DNA from: Planctomycetia bacterium
GTDB taxonomy: Bacteria > Planctomycetota > Planctomycetia > Pirellulales > Thermoguttaceae
Assembly: GCA_030535245.1 (NCBI GenBank)
Contig: JAUNBJ010000008.1
Location: forward strand, 1-60,845
Direction: 5' to 3'
DNA: 60,845 bases
Shown: in pieces, positions 1-7,601 of the stretch
Numbering within the stretch: position 1 is the stretch's first letter
Layout of the letters: each line of letters opens with the position of its first letter
Program-made: the position numbers and the translations under genes
Notes under the pieces: model-generated
Databases searched by the model: none
The model's input: the letters and a program-made list of their open reading frames with translations, nothing else
What the model was told of the DNA's origin: nothing

Positions 1-6
1 GTTAGG

Positions 7-45
7 AAAAGGCTAACGCCTTTTTGGTGGGCGAGGACGCCCACC
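7..45 (-). terminator. Double hairpin downstream of panD
   Basis: Two adjacent perfect stems lie after the panD stop. GGTGGGCG (26-33) pairs with CGCCCACC (38-45) around a 4-nt loop, and AAAAGGC (7-13) pairs with GCCTTTT (18-24). Read on the minus strand the second stem ends in a short U run, so the pair can act as the intrinsic terminator of the folD-panD direction. The second stem is roughly symmetrical and could work in both directions. Confidence 0.6.
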
Positions 46-86
46 CCTCCGTAGACATTGCCATAATTTATAATATGGACGGAACA

Positions 87-443
87 CTAGCAATCGCTTT
101 TCCGACGATTCTGCCCATCCACATGCACAATGGTCGGCCGATACGTCTTCGCCTCGTCGTCCGTCATGACGGCATACGTAATCAACACCACCACGTCCCC
201 AGGATACCCCAACCGTGCCGCCGGCCCATTAAGCATCAGGGTGCCCGAACCGGCCGGTGCCTCGATGATGTACGTCACCAAACGCTGCCCGTTGTTGAGA
301 TTCAACACGTGAACCTCCTCCCCCGGAAGCATGTCCGCCGCTTCTAAAAGCAACTTGTCCACGGCAATACTCCCCTCATAATTCAACTCCGTCCCCGTCA
401 ACGTGGCCCGGTGAATCTTCGATTTTAACATGTGACGTAACAT
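87..443 (-). CDS. panD: Aspartate 1-decarboxylase (pyruvoyl enzyme)
   Basis: Makes beta-alanine from L-aspartate for pantothenate and coenzyme A synthesis. The protein of about 118 residues is the family's normal length. The self-cleavage site is visible: YEG followed by Ser25, which becomes the pyruvoyl group; the same serine number as in E. coli supports starting at the MLRHMLKSKIHR methionine (443) and not six codons upstream. The later GDVVVLITYA stretch is also typical. It follows folD on the same strand across a repeat-rich gap of about 130 bp, so the two may share a transcript. Cytoplasmic. Confidence 0.95.
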   Translation of the reverse strand: MLRHMLKSKIHRATLTGTELNYEGSIAVDKLLLEAADMLPGEEVHVLNLNNGQRLVTYIIEAPAGSGTLMLNGPAARLGYPGDVVVLITYAVMTDDEAKTYRPTIVHVDGQNRRKSDC

Positions 444-470
444 ATCTATCCTCATTCGCAAAACAACAGT

Positions 471-590
471 TGATAATTGATAATTGATAATTAGTTTTGT
501 TCGAGCCGTTTTTTGAGTCGTGTTATCCTCTTACGTTTCGGAGAGGAAATTATCAACTACCAACTACCAACCATCAATTATCAATTATCA
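471..590. repeat. Heptad tandem repeats in inverted arrangement
   Basis: Three exact TGATAAT units (471-491) face six AYYAYCA heptads (549-590; ATTATCA, ACTACCA twice, ACCATCA, ATTATCA twice). The two blocks are inverted relative to each other around about 57 bp. The last folD codons and its stop codon (574-590) lie inside the right-hand block. Similar heptads occur at 8522-8559, 17055-17131, 19223-19243 and 25006-25117. Confidence 0.8.
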
Positions 591-1434
591 ATTTAGCCGC
601 CCGTAGTGTGTTGCCCAAAAGCATGGTAATCGTCAACGGCCCAACGCCTCCAGGGACTGGCGTGATTGCCGAAGCAATCTCCTTTACCGCGTCGAAATCC
701 ACGTCGCCCACCAGTCCCGCGTCGGTACGATTGATTCCAACATCAATCACCACGGCTCCCGGCTTTACCATGTCCGCCGTGACGAACTTCGGACGCCCAA
801 TCGCCACAATCAGAATATCTCCCAACCGCGTGACGGCCGGCAGGTCGCGTGTGCGACTGTGACAAATGGTGACTGTCGCGTCGGCACCCGCCATTTTCTG
901 CACCATCATCGCCGCCATCGGTTTGCCGACAATATCGCTCCTGCCCAACACCACAACATGCCTGCCCGACGTCTCCACCCCGTACCGCTTCAGCATCTCC
1001 TGAATTCCAAACGGCGTGCAGGGCAAAAACCGCGGCCGCCCCTGCAAGATCAACCCCACATTGGCCGGATGAAACGCATCCACATCCTTGTCGGGCGACA
1101 CGCTGTCCAAGACGGTCTTTTCGTCGATCTGCCTGGGCAACGGAAGCTGGATCAGAATGCCATGAACCTCCGTGTCGGCGTTCAGCTCGGACACCAGCGA
1201 CAGAAGCTGCTCCTGCGTCGTGTCGGCCCCCAATCGGTACAGGCGGCTTTTCATCCCCACCTGTGCACACGCTTTTTCCTTGTTGCGGACGTACACCTGA
1301 CTGGCCGGGTCGTCCCCCACCAGCACCGCCGCCAAACAGGGGGTAATCCCTGTCTGTGTCACAAATTGTTTCACTTCTTCCGCAATTTCCGCCCGCAACG
1401 TCGCGGACATCGCTTTTCCATCCAATAACCGCAT
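574..1434 (-). CDS. folD: Bifunctional methylenetetrahydrofolate dehydrogenase / methenyltetrahydrofolate cyclohydrolase
   Basis: Interconverts 5,10-methylene-, methenyl- and 10-formyl-tetrahydrofolate with NADP(H), supplying one-carbon units for purine synthesis. Length (286 aa) is standard. Motifs seen are the catalytic YVRNKEKACAQVG segment with its lysine, the LIQLPLP substrate loop, the nucleotide-binding GRSDIVGKPMA motif and the C-terminal TPVPGGVGPLT. The final residues LIIDN and the stop codon are encoded by a TGATAAT-type heptad repeat, so the C-terminus seems to have been set by repeat DNA. Cytoplasmic enzyme; probably transcribed with panD. Confidence 0.96.
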   Translation of the reverse strand: MRLLDGKAMSATLRAEIAEEVKQFVTQTGITPCLAAVLVGDDPASQVYVRNKEKACAQVGMKSRLYRLGADTTQEQLLSLVSELNADTEVHGILIQLPLPRQIDEKTVLDSVSPDKDVDAFHPANVGLILQGRPRFLPCTPFGIQEMLKRYGVETSGRHVVVLGRSDIVGKPMAAMMVQKMAGADATVTICHSRTRDLPAVTRLGDILIVAIGRPKFVTADMVKPGAVVIDVGINRTDAGLVGDVDFDAVKEIASAITPVPGGVGPLTITMLLGNTLRAAKLIIDN

Positions 1435-1498
1435 CTCGAATCACCCTGGTAAAGGTTCCCGCTTACAAAGAAGATGTAAATCTACAGGCGTTATTTTA

Positions 1499-2821
1499 TC
1501 ACTCATGCCGCAATGCTTCAATGGGGTCCATCGCAGCGGCACGGCTGGCCGGATAAAGCCCGAAAACCACCCCGATCGTCACGGAAATAAAGAACGCCAG
1601 CGGAATCGACCACGGCACCAGGATCGGAGCCATCGTTTTTACCAAATCGGGAAGCTGCGCCATCACGCTTGGGAAATACTGGTTCAGTATCCAGCGGATC
1701 AGCTCGGTAAACGGGCCGCACGTCAATCCCCCCAGAATGCCGGTCATCCCCCCCAGCACGGACAACGTAATCGTTTCCGCCAGAAATTGCCGGATAATAT
1801 CCGCCCGCTTCGCCCCCAACGCCCGACGAATTCCAATCTCCCGCGTCCGCTCCGTCACCGTCGCCAACATAATATTCATGATTCCAATCCCCCCCACCGC
1901 CAACGAAATCGCCGCGATCAGTCCCATGAACAGCATGAACATCATCTTCGTCGTCTGTGCCTGCTCCAGCAGCTCCAGCGGTACCGTCACCGCCCAATCC
2001 TCTTTCCCCTGATGGTTCTGGCGGAGAATCAGCTTAATCAGCTCGCTCGTCGGGTGGACATCCTGAATCGTGTTGACCTGAAACGTGATCTGGTTGATCT
2101 CGATCTGCGTCGTTTCGCGGGAACCACTGCGGGAGGTTGTAATCCGGTCGCCAAACTCCGACCAGAACGTCTGAATCGGAATGTAAATATCCCGACTGTA
2201 GTCCTGTGCCGAAAGTGACCCGCCAATCGCCGCCGACGCCGTTTTCGGCTGGCAAACCCCCACCACTTCGTAAATGTACCGCCCCACACGCACCGTCTTG
2301 CCCAGCGGATTCTCAAACGCGAACAACTCCTCCGCCACGTTCGCCGACAGAACGCAATAATTCCGCTTCGACTCGCAATCCATGTCGGTCAGGAACTCGC
2401 CGCGGGCCAGTTTCAGACTGTTCGCCTTCATGTAGTGCGGCGTACACCCCACAAGCCGCCCATCGACCACATGCTCGCGGAACGTGATTCGCTGCTGGAT
2501 TTCCCGGATCGGAAACGCATCCTTCACCGCCGGAACCCCTTCGCGAATCTTCTCAAAATCGTACCGCGTCAGGCCGTATATCAGAATCCGCACCGTCGAA
2601 GTCGTGTCGTCCGGCGGCTTGACCGAACGCACGATGATGTTCGTCGCCCCAAGACTGGCAATCTGCTCCTGCGATTTCTGGCTGATCCCCTCGCCGATGG
2701 CCAATAGCCAAATCACGCTCGAAACACCAATAAAAATACCCAGAATCGTCAGCAGCGACCGCATGGGGTGCAGCATGAGACTCTTGAATCCAAGCTGAAA
2801 GGTTCGTATCCAGATATACAT
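1499..2821 (-). CDS. MacB/FtsX-type ABC transporter permease
   Basis: Inner-membrane permease of a tripartite macrolide-exporter-like (MacAB) system. The N-terminal membrane segment lies at about residues 20-42, a large periplasmic domain follows (about 45-300), and three membrane segments end the protein (about 310-425). This is the MacB topology, but with the ATPase as a separate gene. The segment around GGIGIMNIMLATVTERTREIG is the hallmark FtsX-domain motif. Its start overlaps the ATPase stop by one base (TAATG), so translation is coupled. With the adaptor at 3559 and the ATPase at 2821 it forms one operon. The substrate cannot be read from the sequence. Confidence 0.9.
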   Translation of the reverse strand: MYIWIRTFQLGFKSLMLHPMRSLLTILGIFIGVSSVIWLLAIGEGISQKSQEQIASLGATNIIVRSVKPPDDTTSTVRILIYGLTRYDFEKIREGVPAVKDAFPIREIQQRITFREHVVDGRLVGCTPHYMKANSLKLARGEFLTDMDCESKRNYCVLSANVAEELFAFENPLGKTVRVGRYIYEVVGVCQPKTASAAIGGSLSAQDYSRDIYIPIQTFWSEFGDRITTSRSGSRETTQIEINQITFQVNTIQDVHPTSELIKLILRQNHQGKEDWAVTVPLELLEQAQTTKMMFMLFMGLIAAISLAVGGIGIMNIMLATVTERTREIGIRRALGAKRADIIRQFLAETITLSVLGGMTGILGGLTCGPFTELIRWILNQYFPSVMAQLPDLVKTMAPILVPWSIPLAFFISVTIGVVFGLYPASRAAAMDPIEALRHE

Positions 2822-3507
2822 TATTGGGGATTCGTTTCTTCCTGGACAATCAGACCGTCGCGGAGGGAAATGATCCGCTTCGTCTGAAGCCCAACTTCCG
2901 GTTCATGGGTGACTATGATAATCGTTTTTCCGTCCTTATTCAAACGCTTCAAAATCGACAGGATTTCCGAAGTGGTCTGCGTGTCCAGGTTGCCCGTCGG
3001 TTCGTCGGCTAAAATGAACGTCGGGTCGTTCACCAGACTGCGGGCAATACCGACCCGCTGCTGCTGCCCGCCCGAAAGCTGAAACGAACGATGGTTCAGC
3101 CGATTCCCAAGCCCCACCATCTCCGCAAGCTCCCGACACCGCTCCCGCGCCTGCGGCGAACTGTTCCCCATGTATAAAAGGGGAATCTCGATGTTCTCCA
3201 GCACCGTCAACTGCGGGATCAAATTGTACGCCTGAAAAATAAATCCAATCTTGCTCGCCCGTATCTCGGAAAGCTGATCGTCCGTCATTTTACTCACATC
3301 CTCGCCATCCAGAAGGATTTCCCCCTCCGTCGGCGGATCCAGGCAGCCCAAAAGGTTCAACAGCGTGCTTTTGCCCGAACCGCTCGCCCCCATGATCGCC
3401 AGAAAATCCCCCTGCGGCACGTCAAACGATACGCCCCGAAGCGCTTTTACCGTCTCGCCTTGCAGGAAATAGTATTTCTTAACGTCTTTTAACGAAGCTG
3501 CCAGCAT
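2821..3507 (-). CDS. ABC transporter ATPase, MacB/LolD type
   Basis: ATP-hydrolysing subunit for the permease encoded next to it. Walker A GASGSGKST, the LSGGQQQR signature and Walker B ILADEPTGNLD are all intact. Length (228 aa) fits the LolD/MacB nucleotide-binding family. The ATG at 3507 is preferred because GAGGGG stands eight bases upstream; a longer reading frame reaches 3558 without a ribosome site. It sits between the adaptor and permease genes, which defines the export system. LolD (lipoprotein release) is a close relative, but the adaptor gene upstream favours a MacAB-like role. Confidence 0.92.
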   Translation of the reverse strand: MLAASLKDVKKYYFLQGETVKALRGVSFDVPQGDFLAIMGASGSGKSTLLNLLGCLDPPTEGEILLDGEDVSKMTDDQLSEIRASKIGFIFQAYNLIPQLTVLENIEIPLLYMGNSSPQARERCRELAEMVGLGNRLNHRSFQLSGGQQQRVGIARSLVNDPTFILADEPTGNLDTQTTSEILSILKRLNKDGKTIIIVTHEPEVGLQTKRIISLRDGLIVQEETNPQ

Positions 3508-3558
3508 GGATTCTTTCCCCTCAAACCGGGTTGGATTCGACTCGATAAAACACCCCAC

Positions 3559-5280
3559 CTACATCGGCGGCGGCCCCCCTCCAGCTCCCCCACCTCCCGG
3601 CGGCGGTGGTGGCGGCGCGGCCCCATCCCCTCCCGGTGGCGGACCCGGCATTCCCCCTTCCGGCGGCGGACCCGGCAACCCCCCTTCGCCCGGCCTGGGC
3701 ATTCCCTCCGGCATACGGCCATTTTCCGGACGCTTTCGCTGCATCCCCTTCCGCCGTTCGTTCAGCCGAATTTTTTCGTCCTGCGCGTCTTTCACCGTCT
3801 TCGTGTCGAACTCGGAATGACGGTTGTCCACCTCCGTCCGAATGTCCGCCGACGCCGTTTGCCCCGGAGAAAGCTCCGGCAGCTGCACCAAATCACGATG
3901 TTGGAACGCCGCCGCCAGAACACGGTCGCTCTCCGCCAGCCCCGATTTCACGATTACCACCTTGTCGTTGCTCGAACCCAGCTCCAACTCCCGCGCCTCG
4001 AAACGTTTTCCCTGCTGCAAAATGGCGTAAAATTTGTTCCCATGCTCGAACACCGCATGCGTCGGAATCGTCAAGACATCTTTCTGCCGCTCCACCAGCA
4101 CCCGAACGTCCGCCGTCATCCCCGGAAGAATCCCGTCCTGATTCTCTATCTTCACAATCACACGGTATTCCTTCACATTCCCCATCCAAAACGTCGTTGG
4201 CTGCGGAAGCTGATTCACCTTGATTACCGTCCCCTTAATATCCCGGTTGCCCGTCGCGTCGGTACGGAGCGTGGCAGGCATCCCTTCCTTCAGGTAACTG
4301 ATTTTCCCCTCATGAACGTTCGCCTCCACCTGAAGTTTGCTCGGATCGGGCAGACGCAGGAACGTCTGGCGTTCACGCACCGACGCCCCTTCGTAAACGA
4401 TAAACTCGCTCCCTGCCGGGCCACGCGATTCGTTCACGTAAATCACCTTGCCATCCGCCGGTGCCAACACGCGACAGCTGGTAATCTGATCCTCAATGTC
4501 CTGAAGCTTCGACTGATCCAGCTTGTAGGCACGATCCTTGGCCAACAGATTCGCTTCCGCCGTTTTTATGTCGCTATCGTAGCCAATCAACGCCTTGGCA
4601 TGTGTGTAATCCTTTAAAACCTTGATCTCCAGAATCGACGAATCCAAATCCAGCTGCGCCTGCGTCAACGCGAACTCGTCCGCCCGAAGCTGCTGCTGCG
4701 TGATGAACCCCTTCTGATACAGCTTTTTACTATGCTCCAGATACTCTTTCAGACGGCTCTGTTCCTCCTCGGCCGCCACCTTGGCACTTTCCAACTTCTG
4801 AAGCGATAACAGGTACGACCCCTCCTCATACTCCTTCTTGGCAATCTGCGCCGTTTTCAGGTTGTTTTTCGCCGTCTCCAGCTCCGCAAGGCTCTTGCTG
4901 CACGAAATTTCCTGCGTCACCCGATTGTCGATCAGTGTCGAAGAATCCAGCACCGCCAGCAAATCCCCCTGCTTGACGACCGTCCCCTCCTCAATCACCG
5001 AAAGCAGCATCGTCCCCCCCTGACTACGGACGTTGCACTTAATATCCACGTTGCTCGAACTGCTGACGTCGCCCCGAATCGCCACCTCATGCACAAACGT
5101 CCCAAACGTCGGCGAAAGGTACTGAAGCGACGCGTCCTGCGCCGTAAATCGCGACGAAACCCGGTTCTTCACCCAGGGAATCTGATATGTTAAAAGCAGA
5201 ACCAGCAGAATCCCTACAATCCACACCGTCCACCGCTTCCATCGGGCATCCCAAAAACGCTTTAACACTTCGTTTTTCAT
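3559..5280 (-). CDS. HlyD/MacA-type periplasmic adaptor with Pro/Gly-rich tail
   Basis: Membrane-fusion protein that would link the MacB-like permease to an outer-membrane channel. From the ATG at 5280 the protein has a short basic cytoplasmic start, one membrane segment (about residues 19-36), a biotinyl-lipoyl-like half motif, a long alpha-helical hairpin rich in Glu, Lys and Gln (about 145-270), a second lipoyl half and beta-barrel domains. The last 45-50 residues are almost only Pro and Gly, which is not a usual adaptor ending and could be a wall-spanning or interaction tail. The upstream ATG at 5313 is less likely. It is the first gene of the adaptor-ATPase-permease operon. Confidence 0.88.
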   Translation of the reverse strand: MKNEVLKRFWDARWKRWTVWIVGILLVLLLTYQIPWVKNRVSSRFTAQDASLQYLSPTFGTFVHEVAIRGDVSSSSNVDIKCNVRSQGGTMLLSVIEEGTVVKQGDLLAVLDSSTLIDNRVTQEISCSKSLAELETAKNNLKTAQIAKKEYEEGSYLLSLQKLESAKVAAEEEQSRLKEYLEHSKKLYQKGFITQQQLRADEFALTQAQLDLDSSILEIKVLKDYTHAKALIGYDSDIKTAEANLLAKDRAYKLDQSKLQDIEDQITSCRVLAPADGKVIYVNESRGPAGSEFIVYEGASVRERQTFLRLPDPSKLQVEANVHEGKISYLKEGMPATLRTDATGNRDIKGTVIKVNQLPQPTTFWMGNVKEYRVIVKIENQDGILPGMTADVRVLVERQKDVLTIPTHAVFEHGNKFYAILQQGKRFEARELELGSSNDKVVIVKSGLAESDRVLAAAFQHRDLVQLPELSPGQTASADIRTEVDNRHSEFDTKTVKDAQDEKIRLNERRKGMQRKRPENGRMPEGMPRPGEGGLPGPPPEGGMPGPPPGGDGAAPPPPPPGGGGAGGGPPPM

Positions 5281-5311
5281 CGATTTACTTTCAAGGCGGG
5301 TACAAAATTCC

Positions 5312-5333
5312 ATACGTATAGAATCCTACGTAT
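5312..5333. promoter_or_regulatory. Inverted repeat upstream of the adaptor gene
   Basis: ATACGTA and TACGTAT form a perfect 7-8-7 inverted repeat just upstream of the export operon. Position and symmetry suit a repressor site, for example for a TetR- or MarR-like regulator, but no such regulator gene is next to it. Confidence 0.35.
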
Positions 5334-5406
5334 TTATTTAATACGGCATTTTCCCTGCCTGGATTGCGTCCTTTTTCCAAAATTAACAAAAAAGGCGGTT
5401 TTTCAT

Positions 5407-6156
5407 TCAAAGTATCGAAATCCATTTCATCAGCAAGTCCGTAAGCGTCAACGACGCTACCAACGCATCTTCCTGCAAACGGCACATCTCCCAAAGGCTG
5501 CTCGGACGCCGCCACGCCACCCCCGCCGCCGCTCCAAGCTGGGACATAAAGTTCGGCTGCGTCATCAGTCCTAAAATATCTTCCGGAAGCGTTTGGTCGA
5601 ACGCGTCGCTGATAACCCGCACGGAGTACGTCACCGCCACCCTGTTCCGACATGCCTGAAGCAAAGCGAACGTCTCCATATCCACCGCCTGCGCATGGAA
5701 CATCTTCCCCAACCGCTCCCGCTCCTCCGGAGTGGAAACCGCCTGCGGGAAGGTCAAAAGCCGCCCCTTTTGCTTCTCACGGAATAGCAAATTGGGAATC
5801 GGATCCAATGGTTCCACGCGAACCTGCTCGTCGCAGCACTCCACCGGAAAGAAAAGGTCATGCTTTTTCAGCTCCGGCGAAAGCGAACCCGCAAATCCCG
5901 CCGAAATCACACATCGCGGATGATGCCCCAAAAGCACCGACTCCGCCGCCCGAACCGCACTTTCCGCCCCCGCTCCGGTTCGCACGATCAGCACCTCCAC
6001 TCCGAGCAGAAACCCTTTGCAGAGCGTGAAACCGTTGGCTCGAAAGACCTTTTTTTTCTTCAATCGGTCTTCCAGGTACCCCGATTCCACCCCCAACGCA
6101 AACAATATGGCAATTGGGGAACGTTTGGATGATGTCGAACGTTTGGATGATGTCAT
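5407..6156 (-). CDS. Nucleoside phosphorylase / MTA-SAH nucleosidase-like protein (HpnG-like)
   Basis: Belongs to the purine nucleoside phosphorylase/MTAN superfamily: a VISAGFAGSL glycine-rich segment (around residue 85) and the AVDMETFAL substrate segment with the conserved Met-Glu (around 165) are both present. In hopanoid producers a member of this family, HpnG, removes adenine from adenosylhopane, the product of HpnH; an hpnH-like gene is at 25115 in this window, so that role is plausible but not proven. A futalosine or MTA/SAH nucleosidase role is the alternative. The N-terminus carries an exact 18-bp direct repeat encoding TSSKRS twice. Confidence 0.65.
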   Translation of the reverse strand: MTSSKRSTSSKRSPIAILFALGVESGYLEDRLKKKKVFRANGFTLCKGFLLGVEVLIVRTGAGAESAVRAAESVLLGHHPRCVISAGFAGSLSPELKKHDLFFPVECCDEQVRVEPLDPIPNLLFREKQKGRLLTFPQAVSTPEERERLGKMFHAQAVDMETFALLQACRNRVAVTYSVRVISDAFDQTLPEDILGLMTQPNFMSQLGAAAGVAWRRPSSLWEMCRLQEDALVASLTLTDLLMKWISIL

Positions 6157-6167
6157 GGGTTACCACG

Positions 6168-7202
6168 TCATTTGTTAAATTTAATGAAAAGGCTGTCGCC
6201 GTCCTGAATCACGTAATCCCTCGGTTCCTGACGAACCAACCCCTGCGCTTTCACTTCCCGTTCACTCCCCAGACGCAAAATGTCGGCTACCGCGATCACC
6301 TCCGCCCGAATGAACCCCTTCGCCAAATCCGTATGAATCGACCCCGCCGCATCCAACGCCGTCCCCCCTTTGCGAAGAATCCACGTCCGCACCTCCTTCT
6401 CGCCGACCGTGAAGAACAGCATCTGTCCCGAAACGTCCATCATCGTGCGAACCACTTCGTCCCGATCGACCGTTTTCAGCCCCATCTCGGAAACAAGCGA
6501 CGCCCCCTCCTCTGGCGAAAGCTGCGTCAACTCCATCATCAGCGAAACCGGCGCCGCCAGCACCACCACCTTGTCTCCCAACATACCGCGAAAACGATCG
6601 GGGTCCTGCTCGTCGTCCGCCGTGTTGACCAGCACCATGCACGACTTCTGCGTGAACAGACGGAACGACGAAAGCACCTGTTTCTCGTCGTCGTCCAACC
6701 CCTCTGCCGATACCGGGTTGTCCGTCGCCAGACCGTTGTTGATTTTTTCCAGCGTGTCCAGCTCGAACTGCACCCGCTCGCGTTCCTCCCTGGGAAGCGT
6801 CTTTCGCAGCGACTCTTTCACCCGCTCGATACGCCGTGTTACCAACTCCATGTCGGCCAAAAGTAAATCCTCGTGAAATTTCTGGTACTCCGACTTGGGG
6901 TCTTTTCCCCCATATCCGGCCACCACCAGCACCAGCGAATCCGCTTCCCGAATGCACGCCAGCTTCGCCGCATTCCCCTCCGAAGTACGCGATAATCCGG
7001 GCGTGTCGGTAATCTCAATGCTGGCCCACGTCACCTTTTTCGGATGATACAACGCAATCAACGGCGCCATTCGCGGCTCCGGAATAACCGCCATGGCACT
7101 CTGTTCCAAATGGGATTTCGCCGGGTCTGGCGCCACTCCCGTCAGCCACTGAAAAAGCGAGCTTTTACCCGCACCCTGATACCCCGCAAGTCCGATTTTC
7201 AT
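6168..7202 (-). CDS. YchF/OLA1-related GTPase, divergent
   Basis: A P-loop NTPase with G1 motif GYQGAGKSS at the N-terminus, a DTPGL G3 segment, a long helical insert and a C-terminal TGS/DUF933-like domain ending in VIQDGDSLFIKFN, the YchF architecture. True YchF proteins have NVGKST at G1 and a different nucleotide-specificity motif; here G1 differs and the canonical NKxD/NxxE signal is not obvious (NTADDE may replace it). Length 344 aa is slightly short. The start at 7202 (MKIGLAG) replaces an upstream ATG. It is a paralogue-like member and its exact role is unknown. It is followed on the same strand by the phosphorylase-like gene. Confidence 0.75.
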   Translation of the reverse strand: MKIGLAGYQGAGKSSLFQWLTGVAPDPAKSHLEQSAMAVIPEPRMAPLIALYHPKKVTWASIEITDTPGLSRTSEGNAAKLACIREADSLVLVVAGYGGKDPKSEYQKFHEDLLLADMELVTRRIERVKESLRKTLPREERERVQFELDTLEKINNGLATDNPVSAEGLDDDEKQVLSSFRLFTQKSCMVLVNTADDEQDPDRFRGMLGDKVVVLAAPVSLMMELTQLSPEEGASLVSEMGLKTVDRDEVVRTMMDVSGQMLFFTVGEKEVRTWILRKGGTALDAAGSIHTDLAKGFIRAEVIAVADILRLGSEREVKAQGLVRQEPRDYVIQDGDSLFIKFNK

Positions 7203-7301
7203 AATATTCCACCCATTCCACAACCCAATTTCATGACACGACCCCCTAAGTATATATTGTTAACGAAAAATATCAAGGAGTAATGGAATAATGGTTCATG
7301 G

Positions 7302-7349
7302 GGTAAGTGCGGGGGACGAATTGGAAGGTGCACGACGCCCCCACTTACC
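7302..7349. repeat. Strong hairpin between divergent genes
   Basis: GGTAAGTGCGGGGG (7302-7315) pairs with CCCCCACTTACC (7338-7349) with one bulge. It lies in the 399-bp gap between the divergent GTPase gene and pfkB. A sigma70-like promoter (TTACCA, 16 bp, TATAAT at 7345-7372) overlaps the right arm and points to pfkB, which would have a leader of about 220 nt. Confidence 0.6.
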
Positions 7350-7398
7350 ATTCTCTGATTTCTTACTATAATGTACTTATTACCCTGAAATACTTTGA

Positions 7399-7563
7399 GG
7401 CAACTTCTAAAAACCCAATTCCGGCCCAAAACGGTGATTTATCGCTTCCAGGCTGCGTTGACATAAGTCTCACATATTTAGCAATATGCTACGACTTATG
7501 TCGCCTTGCTGAAAAGCGTAAATCCCTCGTTTTGGTCTACGAAAGCGGTTTTTAGAAGGTGCC
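7399..7563. repeat. MITE-like inverted-repeat element, copy 1
   Basis: A 165-bp element bounded by GGCAACTTCTAAAAACC and GGTTTTTAGAAGGTGCC, imperfect terminal inverted repeats. Inside is a nested hairpin: GACATAAGTC (7460-7469) with GACTTATGTC (7493-7502), and CATATT with AATATG within it. A diverged copy is at 33217-33351, a short derivative with the same ends at 30355-30397. No coding capacity, and no clear target-site duplication was seen. Confidence 0.7.
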
Positions 7564-7601
7564 TTGACAAGATCGGATTTTTTAGAATTCAAGGAAAAAA
7601 T

